From positions 930,001 through 994,000 of the forward strand of contig JAEBUN010000011.1 of the NCBI GenBank assembly GCA_023014365.1: a DNA stretch of 64,000 bases, written 5' to 3'. A program made the translations under genes and the position numbers. The notes below the pieces were generated by a model that was not told where the DNA came from, ran no database searches, and saw only the letters and a program-made list of their open reading frames with translations. Shown in pieces: positions 22,006 to 31,916 of the stretch. The number at the start of each line of letters is the position of its first letter. Position 1 is the first letter of the stretch. Source of the DNA: Lepiota brunneoincarnata (lineage: Eukaryota; Basidiomycota; Agaricomycetes; Agaricales; Agaricaceae).

Positions 22006-23077
22006 CTACCCGTCCATATCGTTCCCAGAGGTGCAGGGCAGTGCCGCTGCATCCTCCATCATACCTCGCACCTTCTCTTCCGAAACGCCTCCGATGCTCT
22101 CCAACTCCTCCGACTCCTCCATCTCCTCTGTCTCCGTAATACCCCTACTCGACCAGTTACCATCCACCTGCGCCTCCCAGCGCCGCAACTGTTCATAGCA
22201 GGCCAGCCGTCAGCTCGACCTTGTCCACCCTCTCCCCCAATCGAGTGATGGCCTGTGCAAGCCGCACCTCCATGATATTGACCTGCTTGAGGGTCTTCTG
22301 GTGCCCTTCCTCGATAAGTCGCTTCAGCTCTACGGGATCATTTGGTCAGCAAACCTCGCAGTCAGAAACCCCTACTCACCTTCAAATTGGTGGTCCAGTA
22401 TACCTCCGGCCCCTGCTCGGCTCCGTCTCCTCTTGACCCCCACACCGTTTCTTCATTTTGCTGCACCGATGGCAACTCCTGGTGTTACTAAAAAAACTAT
22501 CAGTATGTAGCCTGGAAACCCTCAAAATGACTTACCCGCCAGTGACCTCACACAGGACCTCATCTCGCTGACACCTCCAGCAGGGGTTCTCGCCCCCAAA
22601 TACATTCGCATGGCCCCGTCGCGGGGCCGCCCTCGCCTTTACCTTCCCCTTACCCTTATCCCCTGAATCCCTGGAGGCCTCCTCCTCCTCCTCCTCCTCC
22701 TCATCTCTCGCCTCGTCCCTATCCATGTATTCGGAATCCGACTCCTCCATATCTACCTGCATCGGTTCTTCCAACAGACGGCTCAACGAGGTCCCCGTAG
22801 TCGTTGCGACAAGTCAGGCCCAAATCACCCGACGCTCTGCCTCGGCAGCCTCATCTTGTTGCTGCCTGATATCTTCCGCCATACGCTCTCTCGCCCGCTC
22901 CTCCGCTTGTCGCTGGCGCAGCGCTATCATCCGCTGCTGCTCCTCCTCCTCTCGTTGCTCCTCCTCCTCCAGCCTCTCGATTTCCAGCCGCTCTCGCTCC
23001 TCTTGCTCCGCCTTCTCCCTCAACAATTGTGCCTTGCACTCCGCGGCGGTCGGTTGTCAGGAGGGTTGTCTGCTCAT
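22006..23077 (-). pseudogene. E1 antisense gene: coiled coil plus GAL4-like cysteine cluster
   Basis: It runs opposite to gag-pol, between the chromodomain and the 3' LTR. From the ATG at 23077: MSRQPS, a TGA at 23057-23059, then TAAECKAQLLREKAEQEERE. A long charged coiled coil rich in Glu/Arg/Gln follows, then an acidic stretch, then CWRCQRDEVLCEV. An intron (GTAAGTC...TTTTTTTAG) joins this to GNTRSCHRCSKMKKRCGG, giving C-X2-C-X6-C-X9-C-X2-C-X6-C. A second intron (GTGAGTAGG...CCCGTAG) leads to a further coiled coil, LIEEGQKTLKQVNIMEVRL. After one more frame change comes an acidic tail ending at 22006. The spacing fits the fungal Zn2Cys6 class, but I cannot say it binds DNA. It is clearly a coding gene because splicing keeps the frame. 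Confidence 0.6.
22680..22703. repeat. CTC trinucleotide run
   Basis: About eight tandem CTC units. On the minus strand they encode the Glu run in the acidic part of the E1 antisense protein. Confidence 0.8.
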
Positions 23078-23194
23078 GGGAGTAAGAGGTCAAGTTGTGT
23101 TTTTTGGAATCGAACCAGTTCACCATTTTTATACCCTGCCAGAACTTTCCGATGGGCCCCGGCCTAGACCGCCTTGGGCCTCGAGGCTCGGCCC

Positions 23195-23208
23195 TAAAGG
23201 GGGGGCAC
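23195..23208 (+). other. E1 polypurine tract
   Basis: TAAAGGGGGGGCAC immediately precedes the TGTCATATCC of the 3' LTR. It is the expected plus-strand primer. Confidence 0.75.
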
Positions 23209-23874
23209 TGTCATATCCATGCCAACTCAGAGTCTAATCATTTAAACTTCGGCTTCTCGACTCCACGTGTGTTCCACACACCAACCCTCTGCCCTCCAAC
23301 TCAGCCCCGACCTGCTCCGACCGCAACCCACTGCCCCGATCATGCAACCACCTCCATGCTGTGCCATGGTCACCTGACCCTTGGTAGTCTCATACCCCCG
23401 TCTCCATTTCCCGTCTGTAGTCAAGATACGTTATTAGTCTCCATACCTGTACCTGTTTCCGTTCCATTTGTAATCTGTTCGTAATCCGTTTGTAACTAGA
23501 TCGGTCTCCACTTCGCTCCACACGTAGTCAGTATGAGTCATAGTTTGTAAGGCCAGTAGTATATATACCATAGGTACTTGGCTTGTACTCCTTGGTCTGA
23601 TAATTGAATTGAGCAGCGGACCAACTCCCTGTTCCCTATCCTCTCCTCTCTTCTGCCTCGCTCCGCTTCGGCTCTGACTTCCTGAAATATGGACTAGGAC
23701 AGTAGGAGGGCACAGCACATAAGCTGAGGCCACAAGTCCAACCCCCCGCCCGACTGTACTCTGCCTTGGTCCCAAAGTCTACGTACTGACTTCGCCCTGT
23801 CCCCCCAGTTACCTTATACCAAGGATACCACCCCGACCCTCTGCTTCGGTCCCGACCCGCACCTGGCTTTAACA
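23209..23874 (+). repeat. E1 3' LTR
   Basis: 666 bp, same ends as the 5' LTR; followed by the right copy of the target duplication (TGGCC, 23875-23879) and the continuing E2 integrase. Confidence 0.93.
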
Positions 23875-23879
23875 TGGCC

Positions 23880-24981
23880 TGAACTTGAAAATGACATTGC
23901 CTGGTTTGTAAGGACCTGTCATATATGCCAAGTCAGACAAAAGATGATATTAGAAATACCCCCAGTAGTAACACATACTCCATCAATATTCCAAGTCCTT
24001 CATGCAGATACCTTACATATGAGCCCCAGTTCAAATGGGTGTGCTTATATTGTACATGGAAGATGTGCCCTGTCATCCTGGATGGAGGCTAAGGCCTTAA
24101 AGAAAGAAAGTGCCCATGCTATAGGACAATGGATATTTGAGGAGATAATTTGTAGATGGGGTGGACTGGTAAAAATCGTAACCGACAATGGAACACCCTT
24201 CAAGAAAGCTGTCAGATGGCTAGAGGAAAAATATGGGATTAAAGGCATGGCTATATCCCCTTACAATTCCCAGGCTAATGGGATTATTGAACGTGCACAT
24301 TGGGATGTTAGACAGATGCTATACAAAGCAACTGGTGGAGATGTCTGAAAATGGTACTGGCATCTGCACCATGTCATGTGGGCAGACAGAATCACCATCA
24401 GAAGGGGTACTGGGTGTTCTCCATACTTCCTTGTCACTGGTGCATATCCCACATTGCCTCTAGATATCCAAGAGGCCACATGGTTAGTAAAATATCCAGA
24501 CAAGTTCTTGAGTACTGCTGACTTGATTGGTTTGCATGCAAGAGCTTTAGCTAAACATACTAAACATGTGGAAGAGATGAGGCAAAAGATCACAGAAGAA
24601 AAACAGCAAAGAGCAGCTCAAATAAAAGCAGACCAGGTCAACAAAATCAAAGATTATAAATTCAAACCTGGGGATTTGGTCTTAGTGAAAAATACTGCAG
24701 TAGAAATCTCTGCTAACAGAAAGATGAAACCTAGATATCTTGGGCCTATGGTAGTAATCTCCTGTAATCCAGGAGGAACTTATATCCTGGCTGAGTTGGA
24801 TGGTTCAGTTTGGCAAAACAAAGTAGCCAAGTTTAGGGTAATACCTTATCTGGCTAGGAAAAGGATAACCCTGCCAACCGAATTGAAGGAAGTCTTAGAT
24901 GTTTCCCAGGATACCATGAATAATCTAAGGAAGGAAGCTAAGGTAGCTCCCACTACAGACTCTGCTCAAGAGTCTAATTAA
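23880..24981 (+). pseudogene. E2 Gypsy integrase (right part) and pol C-terminus
   Basis: It continues the zinc finger interrupted by E1 (WFVRTCHICQVRQK). The catalytic core has LHADTLHMSP, VTDNGTPFKKAV and QANGIIERAHWD, so D,D,E present. An in-frame TGA lies at 24346-24348. After it come KWYWHLHHVMWADRITIRR, a Lys/Glu-rich helix and the SH3-like DYKFKPGDLVLVKNTAVE with [12 protein letters not shown]. No chromodomain follows; the frame ends at TAA 24979-24981. It closely resembles the E3 integrase in sequence and organisation. Confidence 0.9.
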
Positions 24982-25095
24982 ATCAGAAAAAGAAGGACAA
25001 GAAAAGGTTGTTTAGTTGTAAGCTTACTAAGCCCTAAGGTGAACTTTTTTGGGCTTGCAAAATGGATATGAAACAAAAGCATACCTTAAACTGTT

Positions 25096-25281
25096 ATGGT
25101 TGATTCTTCCATTGCCATAGTCTTTGTGGCAGCTGCTTTGTTTTCAGGACTGGCAGGCTTGCTTTGCCTTCAACATAGGAGTCTAATAAGAGAAGAAGAA
25201 GAACAGGAGGATTGGATGGAGATGGAAATAGTGTGCAGAATAAGGTCCTCTCCTGTAACAGAGACCTTACAGTTGAGGTGA
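25096..25281 (+). CDS. E2 small ORF a: single-pass membrane protein, 61 aa
   Basis: First of three small ORFs in the same strand after pol. The N-terminus MVDSSIAIVFVAAALFSGLA GLLCL is one strong hydrophobic segment, followed by HRS and an acidic REEEEQEDWMEMEI cytosol-type tail. No family recognised. It starts 115 bp after the pol stop. A chance ORF is possible, but the repeated architecture in three successive ORFs argues against it. Confidence 0.45.
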   Translation: MVDSSIAIVFVAAALFSGLAGLLCLQHRSLIREEEEQEDWMEMEIVCRIRSSPVTETLQLR

Positions 25282-25579
25282 CCTGAGCTGGCACATTTAG
25301 AAGGGTAGCAGCCAGTAAAGAGTTGAGTAAGCAATCAAGACCAAGATGACTGAAGCAATGAGCTAACTAACATGGACAAGTAGAGTCCTCTACTGGAAAG
25401 ACAGTCCTTACAGAAGAAATAGGGAATGCCCTACATGCCTATATTGCAGAAAAATGATTGATTTGTAATAAAGATAAATTAGCAAATTGATTGCTTAAGA
25501 AAGTGACATGGCAAGAAGGGTTACCTAAAAACACCCTCTCTTTATCCCACCACAAGTGTCTGCCCCCCCCCTAACTCCC

Positions 25580-25726
25580 ATGAAACTTGGGATAGCAGTG
25601 TTTCTTATAGTAGGAGGGATACTAGTCCTGGTCTGGGTAGTAGGAGAGGTGGTGAAATGGCATATAAGGCCAACCAGAAGTAGAGAGGCATGGGAGATGG
25701 GTGAAGTCTCAGAAGTGGTGTTCTGA
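25580..25726 (+). CDS. E2 small ORF b: single-pass membrane protein, 48 aa
   Basis: MKLGIAVFLIVGGILVLVWV starts an N-terminal hydrophobic helix followed by a basic patch (KWHIRPTRSR) and a short acidic tail. It is preceded by a C-rich leader (about ten Cs at 25563-25571). No family recognised. Confidence 0.4.
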   Translation: MKLGIAVFLIVGGILVLVWVVGEVVKWHIRPTRSREAWEMGEVSEVVF

Positions 25727-26072
25727 CAATCTAGGATACCACCAGCAGCCTACCTTAGGCCAGATATGAGGTGGATACCCCAGACAACAAGTTCTCCAGA
25801 GATTGGTGAGAATCCACTTGCTTTATTAAGAAGATTAAAAACTAGAAGAAGTTATAGGGTCAGTAAGCACCTACAGTAGTATACAAGAAGAGAGAAGGGA
25901 CTAAAATAGATGGGAAAATGGTGTTAGACAGAGAAAGAACCACAATAAAGAGAACCAGAGTATGATGTCTGGATAAAGAAGCATGAAAATCATTACATAT
26001 GAGTAAGACAAAGCCGACAACAAAGAATGCTTTCTCAATCTTGCCACATCACACCCACATTTTCCCACTACA

Positions 26073-26294
26073 ATGTCATCTCCTCTTCCTCCCACTACTT
26101 ATTATGAAGGAGGGCCATCCACTATAGCAGTATTGGTCTCCTGCACTGTCTTCCTGATATTAGTAGCCTATGGGGCTGCTTGGAGGATGGCTGGAAAAAT
26201 ACCAGCTGTCAGAAGACAGAGACCCACTCTGCCCCCACTAGAAAGCATACCACTAAGTGTGCAAAGACCAGACACAGCCCAGCTGGAAGCCTGA
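26073..26294 (+). CDS. E2 small ORF c: single-pass membrane protein, 73 aa
   Basis: After a short polar lead (MSSPLPPTTYYEGG) comes a hydrophobic segment, AVLVSCTVFLILVAYGAAW. A basic and Pro-rich tail follows (AVRRQRPTLPP). It has the same plan as ORFs a and b: one membrane helix near the N-terminus and a charged C-terminus. It ends about 200 bp before the 3' LTR. Confidence 0.45.
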   Translation: MSSPLPPTTYYEGGPSTIAVLVSCTVFLILVAYGAAWRMAGKIPAVRRQRPTLPPLESIPLSVQRPDTAQLEA

Positions 26295-26491
26295 GGAGAG
26301 CTTAGAAAACAGTGAGCAAGGATAACCACCTTGGAAATGAAATAGGGCTAAAAACAATACCAGTTAAAATAGCTCATAAAGAAGGACTTGGATATTGTTA
26401 TAAAACACTTACCCATTAGTTATAGCAAGTGTATAGGCAACTAAATAAGATAGAACACCTAATGACTGAGATAGGACTGGCATGGATAGGA

Positions 26492-26899
26492 TGTTATCAG
26501 AAGTCCCCTTAAACCCCTTATCAGAAGCCTCACCAGAAGGAACTCTTATCAGAAGCACCCAAAGTATATAAATAGATAGAAGACCTGTCATCCTGAAACC
26601 ATCAGAAGTACCATCAGAACAATCTATACCTAGATAGATAAGGATATGACTCACTTACCTGGGTCCAGATATATATAGTAGGGGCACAGCCACACATAGT
26701 AGTATATAAGGATACTGTACCATACCCTTGTATCCTTATCTTAGTGTTATACAGTTCTTGCCTCCTATATCTCTTTGCCCTTAAACTGGCTGGACTATAG
26801 TGCTCTGTCGTCTCCAAGTCACGCTTAGTAGGACAGGACCAAGTCTGTATAGACATCCTGTGTCGAACTCTGTGCTACTCAAGAGCAAACCCCTAACCC
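26492..26899 (+). repeat. E2 3' LTR, last few bases missing
   Basis: It starts TGTTATCAGAAG and matches the complete solo copy at 44798-45182. That copy ends CTAACCCAGGGTAACA; here the match stops at CTAACCC, where E3 begins. The upstream half has repeated ATCAGAAG words (near 26496, 26520, 26548, 26599). A TATA-like GTATATAAGG lies near 26703. Confidence 0.85.
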
Positions 26900-26901
26900 G
26901 G

Positions 26902-28205
26902 TGAAAAGGTGGAGAAACTTTCGTTGGTTTTAATATAGATAGTGGGCTTGTTTTCACTAAGCTTAGCTGCAATTCGATAAGCTTAAGCTAATACAAGTGG
27001 AATGAGATAGATAATGAACAGTTTCATCTTTTAGGGTGTTCTGGGGGTGCGTTCTGACAGCGAAATTCAAGAGAGTAGTGTTTTTAGAGGTTAACAAACA
27101 GCTGTTGAAGTTATCTTAGCCGTACGGCACAACAATGAAAGGACAATCCCTGCCAATTCAAAGCGCTGGGTCTCTGGTCTCTGGTCTCTGGTCTCTGAAC
27201 TCTGGTCTCTGTCTCTGTCTCTGTCTCTAGCACTCTGGAACTCTAAACTCTAAACTCTGGTCTCTGTCTCTGTCTCTGGGTTGGTTGACGACTGAAGAAA
27301 TCACACTTAACGACGCACACTAAATAGCCCTCTGAAACCATTCTTGATCACGGCTCGCAGACTTGCATGTGGAAGCGGGGGTGAGACCTCTTGCTTCTTC
27401 ACGAACAAGTGCGACCGTATTTATATTGTTTAGATACATACGAGAGATAGTAAATATGAAATAGAAAACAATAAGCTTAATTGTTACAGGCACTGTAGAA
27501 CATTTTGGAAGGTTCGGCAGCATTTCTACCTCACCCTAGGTTATGGGTTTTTCTCTGATTAACGAATGGCAATCCAGCCAGACGTGTTCCGTGCTCAGTC
27601 TGCATTATTCTGCGTCCACGCGAGCACATTAAGTTTCCGGATCAATTATGATTGGAATGTATAGCGGATGGACAATTCCTTGATCCGTTGTAATTAATCT
27701 CAGTTAAGTAGTATGCCGAAGTGCCAGGACCCCCAAAGCACTTGTTAATTAGGAGTCTTTGATATTTCTAGGGTTTTGGGCATCCGGTATTGCCTCCCGA
27801 ACGTTGGACATTCCGTTCCGTGGTCCGGTCATCATTATTGAACTTGCTATAGACGTAATACACCTGCGACAGCTGCTAGGTACATTCTTTTATGTTCAAA
27901 CGCATTTGGGTTCATCAGAAAACTGCTTGTAAGGTCCCTTGATGCGACCGGGGTATACTCGATAGGCTATGTAGAGCCCTGAATCCCTCCGGAGAGCGTT
28001 CTGATAGCTTGGTTCACTAAGCTTAGTGATAATGAGCTGGTTTGAACACTTCTGAGGCTCAAATATCCTCAGTTCGGTCAAACTGGCTACTACGGGATAT
28101 AGTACCAATCCTCTATAGAGTTCTTTAATGATATAGCCAATGATTCTATGTAGAGAATCGTTCCGGAGTACGGAATTCATGTATAGGCGTGAAATCAGCG
28201 TATCA
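26902..28205 (-). repeat. E3 3' LTR (1304 bp)
   Basis: Matches 40247-41494 along its length. It contains four TAAGCTTA sites (26958, 26978, 27472, 28018) and a TCTCTGG/TCTCTG microsatellite near 27172-27282 that is longer than in the other LTR. Confidence 0.92.
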
Positions 28206-28532
28206 TCTCCCCCTAACCAAATTGCTGACTGTCCTCAGTCATTATCTCCTTCAAATTCGCAGTATCTGAGTCTCTCTGACACGCTCTATGGTCTAGAACG
28301 TTCACCAGCTTCGAGGGTAGTGCACTTTCGCTAAGCTTATTTCAGAATGATGTCATGTCACCGAGTTTAAATGTATAGATCAACTTCTTGTCGCTATAGC
28401 TTAAATTTTTATCTCGTTATTGGGTCTTTTAAATGTCCCAAGGTCTCGTTTCATCTCTTTCGTTCTCCCTCTCACTTCTTACTCGTCTATCCTGCTCGCA
28501 TACTCACTTTTTAATGCCCACTTCTATCAACA

Positions 28533-31228
28533 ATGGACAGAAACATGCGCAGCAGCAAATGTGCTCACTACGAGGAGGACTCGGACTCTTCTTCCGGTAA
28601 GTAGAGTTCGAGTTACAGTTTTATCTGTTTTCTTAACCTGTTTTCAGGCTACCCTGGGCCGAGCAATGCCTCAACGGCTTCCCAAGGCGCACCTTCATCA
28701 TCGATCGTGCAACGTAAGTCGCGTTTTCCCCTGTTCTCGTTGTCTTTACTTATGTTTTCTCTACTTTTAGGTCTCACTATTCACCTCCCAGCGCATCACA
28801 ACCTCCTATCTCAATGGGAACTACCAGCACTGCGTACTAGGAGAGCTAGAGGAGGGCGAGGAGCTCGAGGAGCTTGCGGAAATCGTCAGGTGGGTGTGGC
28901 AAGGACCCCTCCTCCACCATACTCTCCGCCTCGTGCACCAACTCCTCCGCCGGCCTCTCCCTTGTCCGCTCCAGTGCCAAGGCGCGTGATTTCCATCACA
29001 TCGTTGTGCAATCCAACCAACGAGCGTTCTGCCGGATTTTCCGCAGAACTCTCGTCAGGTATCCCCGTTGGTGGGCCCTCTGGTGGATTGTCCACAGAGG
29101 CCTCGTCAAGTTTAATGTCGCTGCCCCCTCTTGCCGTCTCTCTGTGCTCCTTTGACAGTGAAGGCTTGCTGGTGCTCCCTCCCCTGGGTATTGCATCAGG
29201 TTCAGAGGTGCCGGGCCCTTCAACAAACCGCCCCTCCTCTCCCGTAGCCTCTTCGACTGTTTTAACACGTAAGCTTAGTCTTTTACAAGGTATATTTGTC
29301 CTTTCTGCTAACTTCCGCTTTAGCGCGTATCCCAGCTGCCCTTAAAGGAAAACAGAAGGCGAAACCATTGACGCCGCCCCCTCCACCTCTATTTTTGGCA
29401 AATTCAAACTCGCCATCGCGTTCTCCAGTCCCTGAGGTCTCTCAAGCCGACCTCTTTAAAATTTTTAGCTGGTCCTCGTCTCTGGATGGGCAACATGTGC
29501 TGGCTTCGCCTAGGTGCCCAACACCATCACCACCTCACTTAGCTGGCGCTCCAGTTGTGTCTCCCACAAGCGCTGTGGAGATTTCTCCTTCGCCAGATTT
29601 GGAGCTCCTTCTGGAGCCTTCACCTGCCCCTCAAGAACCAACTTTTGTTTTTCAAGACGCATTCTTAGCTTCTCTGACCCCTGTCCCTTCTCGTTTGCCT
29701 AGCCCGGTGGTTCCGGAGATCCCTCAAGAGTCCCCTCATGCTGGCCCATCGCGTCAACAACGTGTCCTTTCGTCCAAGAAGAGTTCCAACACGCGGACAA
29801 AGAAATACGTTCCCCAGGCTCACGTTCAGCGCTCTGAGGCCGAAATTATTTGGGACCATGGATACCGGCACCCAGTCCCGCTCTTTTGTGAGGACTTTCC
29901 TAGGCTGCTGGCAGCTAGCCAGCTTTTGGTACGTTCTCCAAGTTTTCTCATGGTTCTTTACTGATGGCTTTGACATCTGCTCCAGTACGTGCCACCTCAG
30001 TCTCGGTGTCCTTCTTGCGCTGCTCGTAAGTTGGAGTGCGAGCCTCTGGGCAAGGGTAAGAAGTGTCGCAGCTGTGACTTGTACAACTACCCTTGTACCT
30101 TCGCGGACCATCCCCGGGTTTCGGCCAGCGTTGCGAACACCCTGGTCACATCCTCACTGACCAGTGAATACCATAAGTTTCTCTGTTCACTATTTTTCCC
30201 TTTTCTTATTCTCTTTATTTTTCTAGATCTGGCCGCGTTCACACGTGTTGTGTCCTCTAGCTTGGTCAGCCTGGAGGCGAACCGCGTTAGTTTACCAATT
30301 CGTCCAGGAGATGCAAGCTACCAGGACTGCCTTGGATGGTAATGACATGGCTTTTGTAGAGATGGGTATGGCCGACTTGTTATGAACAGCCCAAACCGGG
30401 AGGAACAAGAACTATTGTTCGACTTTACAAGATGGGTACAGGAGACTACAGATCAATTACGGGCACAAGAATACGAAGACGAGGAAGGGGAATACTACAC
30501 TGCCATGCAGGACCTGGCGAGAGAAGCAGGAATGGAGATAACCTTGGAGGATATATTGGAATACCCCGAGGATGAGGAAGATAACCATGGATCAACCGAC
30601 CCAACCTCCGATATGGATGGAAGCACCGAGAGAATGGAGAGCGAGAACAGGGAGGATTCCATGGAGATACAATCGGGAGAAGGAGATTATGAGTCAGAGG
30701 AAAGCGATGGAACATCGCACAGCAGTAGCGAGAGTACTGACTCATTGTAATATAAATAACGCTAGGATGCCATCAGCCAGGATGCGCATCATGGTCAGGA
30801 CTGCGCACGACCAGTAGAACAGCCAAGTAACCTATAACGAGTATATAGCATCTCATAGGTATATAAGGCCTGTACAAGTAGAGATTAAAGCCTCAAGCTT
30901 TAATCTTGTTAACAGCGGTCGTTTACCTCTCTGCCTTAACTTGGCGTCTTCCCTCGTTATCTCATTGAGCGCGATCCACTAAGCTCTATAAGGCCAACCG
31001 TTTCGGACGCCTTGTAGAGTGATTGAAGGCCGTCTCCAGTTATCCTCGGATACAGAAGGAGCACGGATCATAACACGACTCCCTTGAAGATGTCCGGGCG
31101 TTCTTTGAGTTTGCCAACAACTTTCCGGGGGTCCCGACATACGAGGAATTCGAGGAGCTCAAATTGCTTCTCTTCCTCACTTTCCTGATGACTCAGGATC
31201 CGGAGTCTGTTCTAGAAGACCTTGAGTG
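28533..31228 (+). pseudogene. E3 antisense gene A: Pro/Ser-rich protein with GAL4-like cysteine cluster
   Basis: Predicted exons: 28533-28596, 28648-28713, 28771-29268, 29324-29928, 29986-30163, and from 30227 on; all five introns are GT-AG and keep the frame. The protein begins MDRNMRSSKCAHYEEDSDSS, then is Ser/Pro-rich, then has QRSEAEIIWDHGYRHPVPL. The cluster reads CPSCAARKLEC, 8 residues, CRSCDLYNYPC, that is CX2CX6CX8CX2CX6C. The coiled-coil end is FVQEMQATRTALDGNDMAFV. A one-base frame change lies near 30287. A solo LTR at 30378-31075 splits the last exon; across it the frame resumes LEDVRAFFEFANNFPGVP and stops at TGA 31226-31228. Opposite in direction to E3 gag-pol. Confidence 0.7.
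30378..31075 (+). mobile_element. Solo LTR of the E4 family, 698 bp, inside gene A
   Basis: Starts TGTTATGAACAG, ends GATCATAACA, same length and nearly the same sequence as the E4 5' LTR (56638-57335). Flanked by the 5-bp duplication CGACT (30373-30377 and 31076-31080). It therefore arose by insertion and LTR-LTR recombination after E3 was in place. Confidence 0.96.
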
Positions 31229-31916
31229 ATCTCTGCGCCTAGTTTACTTCTTGGATGTAGTATATAATCTTGTCATGTATATACATCCCAATAGTCATCT
31301 TGTTGTTCCTTGTCTCCTACTGAGTTAAGCTAAACTGTTTCTGACTTTCTTGTCATCTCCTAAAACTAAGCTAAAGACCTCCTGGGAGACTCCTAAGCTA
31401 GTTTAGGTTGCCAGTCACTTATATACTCATTATATGCCTCTCTGATCTATCAGTGATGTTTATTGACATCTCAGCGCGCCATGACCCGCAACGCGTAGTG
31501 ACCTGGTCATCCGTTCTGGTTTTCTTACAAGCCCGGACCCGAACCAGCCTGTACACGGTGTTCGCCGCGAAAAAGGTCGCGTCAAACAAAACTGAAGCGC
31601 CACTTGCGCCACTTGGGGCCCATCTCCCCCTAGCCAAATTGAACTTGGTGCCCTCACCGTTCCATCAGAATCCCTGTGCACACTGATAACCGCGAGACCC
31701 TGGCGACATGTTACCTAATAAGGCAACTGTGGTTCAGCAAGTCTGTTGAAGGCTGGCTACTCAAGATTACAGGTTTCCTAGGCCCCTCAGGTCATAAGCT
31801 TAGGGTGGAGGGTGCTCTTCATCCACTCGTTATGATTTGTCATCACTGCCTACGGCCTTTTCTTATAAAAGCGAAGGGAGCGACGCCTCATTCTAGCAGA
31901 CACCCTTCGCAAGAAA
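31229..31916. other. Interval between antisense genes A and B
   Basis: No supported gene. It contains TAAGCTTA at 31795-31802 and close variants CTAAGCTA near 31366 and 31393. A clear TATA box, CTTATAAAAG, lies near 31861-31870, 47 bp before the gene B ATG. Confidence 0.5.

Larger units (their letters stand above)
16022..23874 (+). mobile_element. E1: Ty3/Gypsy chromovirus, 7853 bp, nested in E2
   Basis: Two 666-bp LTRs (16022-16687, 23209-23874) begin TGTCATATCC and end TAACA. A self-priming PBS, gag, pol (PR-RT-RH-IN-chromodomain), an antisense gene and a polypurine tract lie between them. The flanks are TGGTC on the left and TGGCC on the right, a 5-bp target duplication with one C-to-T change. 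Rejoining the flanks restores the E2 integrase frame (RFWW then PELENDIAW). Several frameshifts and one in-frame TGA make this copy inactive. The LTRs differ at a modest number of sites, mostly transitions. Confidence 0.95.

Noticed and set aside
22725..23237. Plus-strand open frame rich in Ser/Arg within E1
   Set aside because: It is the complement of the Glu/Arg coiled coil of the antisense gene, whose introns and cysteine cluster support the minus strand.
27172..27282. CRISPR-like array in the TCTCTGG repeats
   Set aside because: Short uninterrupted microsatellite units without unique spacers in a eukaryotic LTR.
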